From Lachnospiraceae bacterium (GTDB lineage Bacteria; Bacillota; Clostridia; Lachnospirales; Lachnospiraceae): DNA of 64,000 nucleotides. Below, piece by piece: positions 33,291 through 40,506 of the stretch. The DNA lies in NCBI GenBank assembly GCA_017474455.1, contig JAFVHP010000048.1, forward strand, positions 124,001-188,000, in the 5' to 3' direction. The notes beneath the pieces are model-generated. The model saw only the letters and a list, made by a program, of their open reading frames with translations. It did not search any database and was not told where the DNA came from. The position numbers and the translations under genes are program-made. Numbering within the stretch: the first letter of the stretch is position 1; the number at the start of each line of letters is the position of its first letter.

Positions 33291-35870
33291 ATGACACAGT
33301 ACAATGTTACAGGCATGAGCTGCGCCGCATGCCAGGCCAGGGTCGAAAAGGCGGTCTCAAAAGTGCCCGGCGTAAAAAGCTGCGCGGTCTCCCTGCTGAC
33401 CAATTCCATGGGCGTTGAGGGCGACGCGCCGGCCGAAGCTGTGATCAGGGCAGTGACCGATGCCGGTTACGGGGCAAGCCTTAAGAACGCCGAAAAGGAG
33501 GCCGGCCCGGCAGCGCCTGATTATGAAAATGAACTGAAGGATACCGAGACGCCTAAGATCAGGAACAGACTGATCGCTTCTCTCATCCTTCTTATACCGC
33601 TGATGTATGTCTCCATGGGACACATGCTATGGAACTGGCCGCTGCCTTCGTTACTGAACGGCAATCACGTCGCGATGGGACTGTATGAGCTGCTCTTTGC
33701 TGCCGGTGTGATGGTGATCAACCAGAGGTTCTTTATCAGCGGCTTCAGAGGACTCATCCACAGGGCGCCGAATATGGATACGCTGGTCGCCATGGGAGCA
33801 GGCGCATCGTTCGGATACAGTGTCTGGGCACTTTTTGCCATGACAGCCGCCCAGGCAGCGCATAATGAAGCCAGGGTCATGGAGCTCATGGATGAGTTCT
33901 ATTTTGAGTCGGCAGCCATGATACTGACGCTGATCACGGTCGGTAAGCTCCTGGAAGCGGTATCGAAAGGGCGGACGACGAATGCGCTGAAGGAACTGAT
34001 GAGGCTGGCCCCGAAGACAGCCGTCATCCTGGACGGGGACGGTAACGAAAAGGAAGTGCCCGTTGAAGAGGTCAGGGTGCATGACAGGTTCGTCGTCCGC
34101 CCGGGAAGCAGTATCCCCGTGGACGGTACCGTGATCGGAGGAAGCGGGGCTGTCAACGAATCTGCGCTGACAGGGGAAAGCATCCCTGTCGACAAGGCTG
34201 CCGGGGATACTGTCTCGGCTGCGACGATAAATGAAAACGGCTATCTTGTCTGTGAGGCGTCACGTGTCGGGAGGGACACCACGCTGTCCCAGATCATACA
34301 GATGGTCAGCGACGCGGCTGCGACCAAAGCGCCGATCGCAAAGGCCGCAGACAGGGTATCCGGCATTTTTGTGCCTGCCGTGATCTGCATTGCGGCAGCA
34401 GCCTTTGTGATCTGGCTTCTTGCGGGGCAGACGGCAGGTTATGCGCTGGCCAGGGCGATATCGGTACTGGTCATCAGCTGCCCCTGCGCGCTCGGGCTGG
34501 CCACGCCGGTGGCGATCATGGTCGGCAGCGGGATGGGGGCCAGGCACGGCATCATGTTCAAGACCGCGCAGTCACTGGAAGAGACCGGAAAGGTGCAGAT
34601 CATCGCACTGGACAAGACCGGGACTGTCACAAAAGGCGAACCTCAGGTAAGAGGCGTTTTCCCTGCGGACGGGGTCACGGAAGATGAGCTTCTGGATACC
34701 GCCTTTGCCCTGGAGAGCCGGTCGGAACACCCGCTGGCGAAAGCGGTCGAAAGCTACTGCTCCGGACAGGGACGCCGGGCGGCAGCTGTGGAAGATTTCA
34801 GGGCACTGTCGGGGAACGGCCTCTGCGCCGTGCTTGATGGCGAAGAAGTATGCGGCGGCAACCTGGAACTGGCCGCCTCAAAAGTCCGGATAGACAAAGA
34901 CAGTAAAGATCTTGCCGACAGGCTCTCGGAAAGCGGGCAGACGCCGCTGTTCTTTTCCAGGAGGGATAGATTCCTCGGCATCATATCCGTAGCGGATGTG
35001 ATCAGGGAAGATTCCGCCGGAGCGATCGCTTCCCTTAAGAAAATGGGGATCCATGTCGTCATGCTGACCGGCGACAACGCAAAAACAGCGGCTGCCATAG
35101 CCAAAGAAGCCGGCGTAGACGAAGCGGCGGCAGGCGTAAGGCCGGACGGCAAGGAAGAGATCATCAGGAAGCTGCAGGCCCATGGCAAAGTGGCCATGGT
35201 CGGAGACGGCATCAACGACGCACCTGCGCTTACCCGGGCCGATATCGGGATCGCCATCGGAGCGGGAACGGATGTGGCCCTGGACGCGGCAGATGTGGTA
35301 CTGGTAAAGAGCAGGCTCTCAGACGTCGCGTCGGCAGTCAGACTGAGCAGGGCAGTCCTGCGGAATATCCACGAGAACCTGTTCTGGGCTTTCTTCTATA
35401 ACGCGATAGGTATCCCGCTCGCGGCTGGAGCGTTTATCCGCGCCTTCGGGCTGGAACTGAACCCCATGTTCGGCGCGGCCGCCATGAGCCTGTCGAGTTT
35501 CTGCGTGGTCTCCAACGCGCTGAGGCTGAATCTGTTCAGAATGGATGACGGGAGGAAGGACAGACCGGGCAGGGGCGCCCTTCAGGGACCTCTTCTGGGG
35601 AACGGGACTCGGGACTTGATATCCGGACCGGAGCAGAACATAATAAATGAAAGGAGTGAAGGAACAATGACAGTCAGGATCGAAGGAATGATGTGCTCGC
35701 ACTGTGAAGCAACGGTAAAAAAAGCCCTGGAGGCGCTCCCGTTCGTGGAATCGGCCAGGGTGAGCCACGAGGAAGGGACGGCAGTCTTAACACTCTCGGG
35801 AGATGCGGACGAAGAACTGATCCGCAGGGCTGTTGAAGACAAAGAGTACACTTTTGCGGGGATCGAATGA
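33291..35870 (+). CDS. copA: Copper-exporting P1B-type ATPase with N- and C-terminal HMA domains
   Basis: An 859-residue Cu(I) ATPase that pumps copper out of the cytoplasm. The N-terminal metal-binding domain has GMSCAACQ (Cys11, Cys14). Eight membrane helices are expected, with the ion-pathway motif SCPCALGLATP near residue 397. The actuator TGES, the phosphorylated Asp441 of DKTGT, SEHPLAKA and GDGINDAPAL are all present. After the last helices a 40-residue Pro/Gly-rich linker leads to a second HMA domain from about residue 793 with GMMCSHCEA (Cys802, Cys805). A C-terminal HMA domain is unusual. An AAAGGAGTG ribosome site and ATG at its beginning suggest the domain is also made separately. 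Confidence 0.95.
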   Translation: MTQYNVTGMSCAACQARVEKAVSKVPGVKSCAVSLLTNSMGVEGDAPAEAVIRAVTDAGYGASLKNAEKEAGPAAPDYENELKDTETPKIRNRLIASLILLIPLMYVSMGHMLWNWPLPSLLNGNHVAMGLYELLFAAGVMVINQRFFISGFRGLIHRAPNMDTLVAMGAGASFGYSVWALFAMTAAQAAHNEARVMELMDEFYFESAAMILTLITVGKLLEAVSKGRTTNALKELMRLAPKTAVILDGDGNEKEVPVEEVRVHDRFVVRPGSSIPVDGTVIGGSGAVNESALTGESIPVDKAAGDTVSAATINENGYLVCEASRVGRDTTLSQIIQMVSDAAATKAPIAKAADRVSGIFVPAVICIAAAAFVIWLLAGQTAGYALARAISVLVISCPCALGLATPVAIMVGSGMGARHGIMFKTAQSLEETGKVQIIALDKTGTVTKGEPQVRGVFPADGVTEDELLDTAFALESRSEHPLAKAVESYCSGQGRRAAAVEDFRALSGNGLCAVLDGEEVCGGNLELAASKVRIDKDSKDLADRLSESGQTPLFFSRRDRFLGIISVADVIREDSAGAIASLKKMGIHVVMLTGDNAKTAAAIAKEAGVDEAAAGVRPDGKEEIIRKLQAHGKVAMVGDGINDAPALTRADIGIAIGAGTDVALDAADVVLVKSRLSDVASAVRLSRAVLRNIHENLFWAFFYNAIGIPLAAGAFIRAFGLELNPMFGAAAMSLSSFCVVSNALRLNLFRMDDGRKDRPGRGALQGPLLGNGTRDLISGPEQNIINERSEGTMTVRIEGMMCSHCEATVKKALEALPFVESARVSHEEGTAVLTLSGDADEELIRRAVEDKEYTFAGIE
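35667..35870 (+). CDS. copZ: Probable internal start producing a free CopZ-like copper chaperone
   Basis: A 67-residue in-frame product beginning at ATG 35667 inside copA: a single HMA domain with GMMCSHCEA and a ferredoxin-like fold pattern ending EDKEYTFAGIE, the size and form of CopZ chaperones. AAAGGAGTG lies 9 bases upstream, and the preceding linker (NIINERSEGT) has the base composition of an intergenic spacer. This suggests copA and copZ became fused by loss of the copA stop, with the copZ ribosome site kept. Dual production is inference. The fused domain itself is certain. Confidence 0.5.
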   Translation: MTVRIEGMMCSHCEATVKKALEALPFVESARVSHEEGTAVLTLSGDADEELIRRAVEDKEYTFAGIE

Positions 35871-35923
35871 ACCTGCGGCGCGGATGATACTGACAGCATA
35901 ACAGGACCGCGGGAGGGAAAGAC

Positions 35924-36487
35924 ATGAAGAAACCTTTTGTTATCGGTATTGCAGGCGGCACATGCAGCGGCAAGTCCACACTGGCCGGAAAGCTCAATGA
36001 AGAACTGTCCAAAAAGCACAATGTATGCCTGATGAATATGGACAGGTACTTCAAGCGTCCGGGCATCACGACGATCGCCCCCATTACCGGGATCGAGTAT
36101 GTGGAGCACAATCATCCGGACGCGATGAGGCTGGATGACATTTACGCCGACTTTGACGCGGCTGTCGCTGACGAAAGTTATGATGTTGTTATCATTGAAG
36201 GACTGTTCGCCCTTTATCTGGAACCCATCCGCAAAAAACTCGACCTGAAGATCTTCGTGGATCTTGAAAGCGATGAGCGTATCGTGCGCCGCATCGACAA
36301 GTTCATGACCATGTTCGGCCAGACAAAGGAAGAGATCACGGACAGATATCTGGATACTGTCAGATTCCGCCACAAGGAACTGGTCGAGCCCACCAGGTGG
36401 CATGCCGATCTGGTGCTCAACGGTGTCTTTGACAGGACAAGGGCGGAAGAGGTCGTTCTTACATTTGTGGAAGCCCAGCTTTCCTGA
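35924..36487 (+). CDS. Uridine kinase-like P-loop kinase
   Basis: A 187-residue member of the uridine kinase/phosphoribulokinase family. The P-loop GIAGGTCSGKSTLA, the substrate Asp in MNMDRYFKRP, HPDAMRLDD, IIEGLFAL and the lid region DLESDERIVRRIDKF are all visible. It would phosphorylate uridine/cytidine or a related nucleoside or sugar. It is shorter than Udk (about 205-210), so the exact substrate is open. GGGAGGG gives the ribosome site. The TPR protein gene starts 11 bases after it, so they may share a transcript. Confidence 0.8.
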   Translation: MKKPFVIGIAGGTCSGKSTLAGKLNEELSKKHNVCLMNMDRYFKRPGITTIAPITGIEYVEHNHPDAMRLDDIYADFDAAVADESYDVVIIEGLFALYLEPIRKKLDLKIFVDLESDERIVRRIDKFMTMFGQTKEEITDRYLDTVRFRHKELVEPTRWHADLVLNGVFDRTRAEEVVLTFVEAQLS

Positions 36488-36497
36488 AGGGCATAAG

Positions 36498-37364
36498 ATG
36501 ACGGATCCAGAATACGGAATACTTAAGCCGGATGATTATATAGAACCAAGGTGTGTCCTGTGCGGGCCTGTGCCCGGACAGGACAGTGCCGTTATGCCCG
36601 TTCCCCAGCAGCGGATCATTGCCAAAATGGACGAGTATATGAGCCGCAGGGATTACGACGGTGCCGAAAAACACCTTCTGTACTGGCTGTCAGAAGCCAG
36701 GGCAGGGAATGACAAAGGCGGCGAACTTATGATCGCCGGCGAACTGGCAGGCCATTACCGTAAAACGGGAAATAAGGAAGAAGCGTTCAAGTTTGCGGAG
36801 CTCTCCGTGAAGCTGGTCGAAGAACTCGGTATGGAAGGCACCGTAAGCGCCGGGACTGCCTTTACGAATGCAGCCACGGTGTACAATGCGTTCGGGGAGA
36901 ATGAGAGATCGCTTGCGCTGTTCCAAAAGGCGGAGGAAGCCTATCAGGCGTCGGATAATGTTTCCCCGGGCCTTTGGGGAGGCCTTTGCAACAATACCGC
37001 CCTGGTCCTGAAGGAGCTCGGAAGGTTCGATGAAGCATCCGGCATGTTTGAAAAAGCAATTTCCTTTATGGCGGACGTGGAAGGCGGCGAGCTGGAGCAG
37101 GCGGTCACATACCTGAATATGGCGGATATGGCTGCTGCCCGTTACGGTGCGGAACAGGCTGAACCGCTGATCTATGAGTATGCGGACAAGGCCTGCAGCC
37201 TGCTGGAGGATACGAAAGCGCCACATGACGGCTACTATGCTTTCGTGTTGGAAAAATGCGTGCCGGCGCTTCGTTATTACGGTTATTTTTCTGCGGCGGA
37301 TACATTTGAGAAGATCTCGGAAGAGATCTACGAAAGAGGGGCCGGAAAAAGTGAAGGGACTTGA
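36498..37364 (+). CDS. Tetratricopeptide repeat protein
   Basis: A 288-residue cytoplasmic protein built of helical repeats. TPR-like units with the usual spaced small and aromatic residues are seen at about 45-80, 85-118, 122-155 (GTAFTNAATVYNAFGENERS), 165-198 (GGLCNNTALVLKELGRFDEA) and 208-245. The first 40 residues (with CVLCGPVPGQD) are not repetitive. No enzyme motif is present. It probably serves as a partner or scaffold for the DUF4037 protein encoded next, whose start overlaps this gene's end by 14 bases, a sign of tight coupling. ATG 36498 was chosen for its GAAGGG site and because the in-frame extension would read back into the kinase gene. Confidence 0.75.
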   Translation: MTDPEYGILKPDDYIEPRCVLCGPVPGQDSAVMPVPQQRIIAKMDEYMSRRDYDGAEKHLLYWLSEARAGNDKGGELMIAGELAGHYRKTGNKEEAFKFAELSVKLVEELGMEGTVSAGTAFTNAATVYNAFGENERSLALFQKAEEAYQASDNVSPGLWGGLCNNTALVLKELGRFDEASGMFEKAISFMADVEGGELEQAVTYLNMADMAAARYGAEQAEPLIYEYADKACSLLEDTKAPHDGYYAFVLEKCVPALRYYGYFSAADTFEKISEEIYERGAGKSEGT

Positions 37365-38295
37365 ACTGGCAGAAGAGTACTATCTGCAGTACGGAAAAAA
37401 GCTCCTCGATGAGGAGCGTTTTGAACAGATCAGGCCGTATACATGCTGCGCCCTTATCGGGAGCGGGTCGGAATGCCTCGGCTATGACGATGAGATATCT
37501 GCCGATCATGACCTGGAGCCCGGATTTATCATCTTTATTCCCGGAGAGGAGACCGTGACGAGGCGGGACGCTTTCCTGCTGGAACGCGCGTATGCCGGAC
37601 TGCCGAAGGAGTTTGCGGGATCGAAGAGAACGATGCTGGCCCCGGTGGGCGGGCAGCGTCACGGCGTGATCAGGATCCCTGAATTCATGCAGGAAAAGAC
37701 CGGTACCGAAGACGGTATCCTGACAGATAAGATATGGCTCACCATTCCGGAGCAGTCCCTTCTGGAGGTGACCGGCGGCCGGATCTTTGACGACCGGTAC
37801 GGCGAAATGACCCGTATCCGTCAGCACCTTTCCTATTATCCCGAAAGGATCTGGAAAAAGAAACTGGCGGGGCATCTTCTGCTCATGGGGCAGTCCGGGC
37901 AGTATAATTACAGAAGGTGCATTGCCCACGGGGAGACCGGGGCCGCCCAGCTTGCCGCGTACGAATTCGTACAGCATACCATGGCGGCGGTGTTTATCCT
38001 CAACCGGCGCTACCGCCCGTATTATAAATGGTGTTTCAGGGCGATGAGGGAACTGGAGCAGCTTTCACTGCTCGCGGAACTGATGGAATACCTGATCACG
38101 ACGGATAATGAACAGGAAATAGCCGGGGATAAGGCGGATGTGATCGAATCCGTCTCGGCGGACATCATCGGCCTGCTCATCGAGCAGGGAATTTCCGGGG
38201 CGGTATGCGGCGATCTTGAGAAGCATGCCTATTCGGTCAACGACAGTATTGACGATGCGGAGATCAGGAATATGCATATCCTGGCCGCGGTATAA
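37351..38295 (+). CDS. DUF4037-type nucleotidyltransferase-fold protein
   Basis: A 314-residue protein of the DUF4037 group. The N-terminal segment IGSGSECLGYDDEISADHD (residues 36-54) looks like a nucleotidyltransferase active site: GS, then Asp52 and Asp54 as DxD metal ligands. The C-terminal half is helical with many Tyr/Arg/Lys (about 165-260) and could bind a nucleotide or RNA. The start is GTG 37351, with AGAGGGG upstream. Function is unknown: family members are usually annotated only by domain. It is coupled to the TPR gene by a 14-base overlap, so the two products likely act together. Confidence 0.7.
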   Translation: MKGLELAEEYYLQYGKKLLDEERFEQIRPYTCCALIGSGSECLGYDDEISADHDLEPGFIIFIPGEETVTRRDAFLLERAYAGLPKEFAGSKRTMLAPVGGQRHGVIRIPEFMQEKTGTEDGILTDKIWLTIPEQSLLEVTGGRIFDDRYGEMTRIRQHLSYYPERIWKKKLAGHLLLMGQSGQYNYRRCIAHGETGAAQLAAYEFVQHTMAAVFILNRRYRPYYKWCFRAMRELEQLSLLAELMEYLITTDNEQEIAGDKADVIESVSADIIGLLIEQGISGAVCGDLEKHAYSVNDSIDDAEIRNMHILAAV

Positions 38296-38325
38296 ATACA
38301 GGAATGAAAGTGCTGTATTAAACAT

Positions 38326-39033
38326 ATGAAGATATACGGTCTGCAGAAAATGACGCTGCTGGATTTCCCGGAGCGTGTAGCCTGTACGGTATTCCTGAAC
38401 GGATGTGACCTGAGGTGCCCGTTCTGCCACAATTTCGAGCTGGTGAACGGCACTGCCGAACCGGTCATGGATGTTGAGGAGCTTTTGTCTTTCCTGAAAA
38501 AAAGACAGGGCCTTCTGGACGGGGTCGCCATTACCGGCGGGGAGCCCTGCCTGCACAGGGATCTGCCTGATCTCATACGCGGGATCAGGGAACTGGGATA
38601 TGCCGTGAAGCTGGATACGAACGGGCTGCATCCGGATATGCTGGAGAGCCTTATCGGGGACGGCCTGATCGGTTACGCGGCTATGGATATCAAGAACAGC
38701 CCGGAAAAATACGCGCAGACATCAGGGACTGAGAGTATCGATCTGGATGCCGTTTACCGCAGTATCGCCATACTGATGGAAGGGCGTATCGATTATGAAT
38801 TCAGGACGACGGCCGTGAAACCGTTCCATGAGACGGATGATTTCGTGCGGATCGGTGAAATGATCCGCGGGGCCGACAGATATTTTATCCAGTGTTTTAC
38901 GGACAGAGACACCGTACCGTACGGGAATCTCTCGGCTCCGTCGCCCGCGGAGCTGGCTGCATACGCAGATATCATGAAGGGCTATGTGAAACAGGTAAGT
39001 ATAAGAGGGGTTGACATGGAAGGAGGTAACTGA
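38326..39033 (+). CDS. nrdG: Anaerobic ribonucleotide reductase-activating radical SAM protein (NrdG2 type)
   Basis: A 235-residue radical SAM activase. The [4Fe-4S] motif is Cys27-x3-Cys31-x2-Cys34 (GCDLRCPFC), and the SAM-binding GGE motif is in [13 protein letters not shown]. The opening [20 protein letters not shown] matches the longer NrdG2 subgroup, which generates the glycyl radical on class III NrdD. A pyruvate formate-lyase activase is an alternative, but nrdD lies 1.5 kb downstream. The gene is separated from nrdD by two genes of a different kind, and the first of these starts 4 bases after the nrdG stop. Confidence 0.88.
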   Translation: MKIYGLQKMTLLDFPERVACTVFLNGCDLRCPFCHNFELVNGTAEPVMDVEELLSFLKKRQGLLDGVAITGGEPCLHRDLPDLIRGIRELGYAVKLDTNGLHPDMLESLIGDGLIGYAAMDIKNSPEKYAQTSGTESIDLDAVYRSIAILMEGRIDYEFRTTAVKPFHETDDFVRIGEMIRGADRYFIQCFTDRDTVPYGNLSAPSPAELAAYADIMKGYVKQVSIRGVDMEGGN

Positions 39034-39037
39034 AGAC

Positions 39038-39910
39038 ATGTATCATTATGACAGGAAAGGACCAAAGCGCGGCATTGCCCTTTACAGCTATTCCGCAGAA
39101 TTCGGTCTGACCAAGACACTGGAGGACTGCTTTGAAGACGTATACGATATGGGCGCGCACGGCATCGAGATCCTCGCCAACACACATATCGAGAACTATC
39201 CTTATCCTACCGATGAGTGGGTGGAAAAGTGGTTCCGTCTCTGCGACAAATATGAGATCATACCGGTCGAGTACGGCAACTGGATCGATTCGCATATCCT
39301 GGGCAGCAGGGACCTTACAACGGAAGAATCCGTTGAGATGCTCTGCCGTGACATCAGGCTCGCGCACCGTCTCGGATTCACCGTCATGCGTACAAAGATG
39401 CCGGTCATCAACGGGGCGCTGGAACCTGTCCTGAACTGGAGGGAGATCATCAGCGCGGCACTGCCTCTTGCCGAGGAACTGAATATCAGGATGTGCCCTG
39501 AGATCCATACGCCTTCCAACCTGAAAGGCAAGATGGTCAGCGACTATGTTGAGTTCATCGAGAAGACGGGGACGAAGAACTTCGGGCTGAACATCGATTT
39601 CTCCGTATTCCGCACCGGTTTTTCCGAAGGCGAACACAGGAGTCCCGGTTATGAGCCGAATGCGCCGGAAGATATTATCCCGCTGCTTCCTTATATCTAT
39701 TGCTGCCATGCCAAGTTCATCCATATGAGCGATGATTTTGAAGAGACCACCATCCCTTATCCGCAGATCGTAAAGATCATGCAGGACTACGGCTGGGACG
39801 GCTACCTTCTTTCCGAATATGAAGGCGCCGACAAATATGAGCCCGGCTATGAGGTCGGCCAGACGCTCCGCAAGCAGCATATCATGCTCAAAAATATCAT
39901 CGGTGACTGA
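39038..39910 (+). CDS. Sugar phosphate isomerase/epimerase-like protein, probable C-glycoside deglycosidase alpha subunit
   Basis: A 290-residue xylose-isomerase-like TIM barrel. Metal-site candidates sit at the expected strand ends: Glu155 (CPEIH), Asp187 (NIDF), His224 (CCHAKF) and Glu260 (LSEYEG), with His157 as a possible acid/base. The next gene encodes a DUF6379-type protein, and this pairing is the hallmark of bacterial C-glycoside deglycosidases (DgpB/DgpC, DfgA/DfgB), which cleave the C-C bond between sugar and aglycone after oxidation of the sugar. Known enzymes need a separate oxidoreductase, which is not seen nearby. The start follows a perfect AAGGAGGT. A plain isomerase role remains possible. 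Confidence 0.75.
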   Translation: MYHYDRKGPKRGIALYSYSAEFGLTKTLEDCFEDVYDMGAHGIEILANTHIENYPYPTDEWVEKWFRLCDKYEIIPVEYGNWIDSHILGSRDLTTEESVEMLCRDIRLAHRLGFTVMRTKMPVINGALEPVLNWREIISAALPLAEELNIRMCPEIHTPSNLKGKMVSDYVEFIEKTGTKNFGLNIDFSVFRTGFSEGEHRSPGYEPNAPEDIIPLLPYIYCCHAKFIHMSDDFEETTIPYPQIVKIMQDYGWDGYLLSEYEGADKYEPGYEVGQTLRKQHIMLKNIIGD

Positions 39911-39922
39911 GGAGGGAACGAA

Positions 39923-40366
39923 ATGGAAAGAGAAGTAATCCAGTCCGTAGGATTCAGAAATACAAAAGAAGACGGGAAGGTTACGGGATTCCAGCTGAAG
40001 ATCCGCCTTCCTTATTACAGAGGCATTTTCTTAAGCCAGATCCGTCCCGGAACGCTGATCGTGGACGGAGAGCGTTTTGAGAAGGAAGATATCGTATGGA
40101 ATATCAAGGGTGAAGACTATACCCTGGAAGAAATGAAGGACAACTGGAGGGATGTCCACTGGGACGTCACCTGTCCTGCCGTACTCAAGGTAAAGAAGGA
40201 AGGCGGGCTTGCCCAGGGCTATCATGACATCACGTACGGTTTCTGCTTTACGTCGTCCTATATGCCGCCCATTATGCAGGATCATCTTGATCCCGATGCC
40301 GATCCGATGTTCATTATGCCGGAATTCGGGCATCACGTGAACAGCAGGAGGCTGCTGATCGTGTAA
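39923..40366 (+). CDS. DUF6379 protein, probable C-glycoside deglycosidase beta subunit
   Basis: A 147-residue beta-rich protein with no signal peptide. The pattern FRNTKEDGKVTGFQLKIRLP, YYRGIFLSQI and the C-terminal PEFGHHVNSRRLLIV match the small subunit of C-glycoside deglycosidases (DUF6379 family), which completes the active site of the alpha subunit. It starts 12 bases after the alpha subunit with GAGGGAACG as ribosome site, so the two are cotranslated. The call rests on recalled family features and on the gene pair. Confidence 0.7.
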   Translation: MEREVIQSVGFRNTKEDGKVTGFQLKIRLPYYRGIFLSQIRPGTLIVDGERFEKEDIVWNIKGEDYTLEEMKDNWRDVHWDVTCPAVLKVKKEGGLAQGYHDITYGFCFTSSYMPPIMQDHLDPDADPMFIMPEFGHHVNSRRLLIV

Positions 40367-40382
40367 GATTGTATAGGATGCG

Positions 40383-40426
40383 GAACTATATCTTGGTACT
40401 CTAAAAACAGCGGACACAATATATTG
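40383..40426 (+). promoter_or_regulatory. Tandem NrdR boxes upstream of nrdD
   Basis: GAACTATATCTTG (40383-40395) and ACACAATATATTG (40414-40426) both resemble the NrdR consensus ACACWATATATTGTGT and lie exactly 31 bases apart, three helical turns, as is usual for this repressor. The second box overlaps the TTGACA -35 element, so bound NrdR would block polymerase when dATP is plentiful. nrdR itself is not in the window. Confidence 0.75.
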
Positions 40427-40452
40427 ACACAGGCTCCCCTTGGTGATACTGT
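40424..40452 (+). promoter_or_regulatory. Promoter for nrdD
   Basis: A perfect TTGACA (40424-40429), a 17-base spacer and TACTGT (40447-40452) lie about 55 bases ahead of the nrdD start. The promoter sits downstream of the deglycosidase pair, so nrdD has its own control. Confidence 0.65.
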
Positions 40453-40506
40453 ATGAGTACGCGCCCTGAGTGCGTGCGTCCATATGTTTCAACAGGGGGA
40501 GTTATT

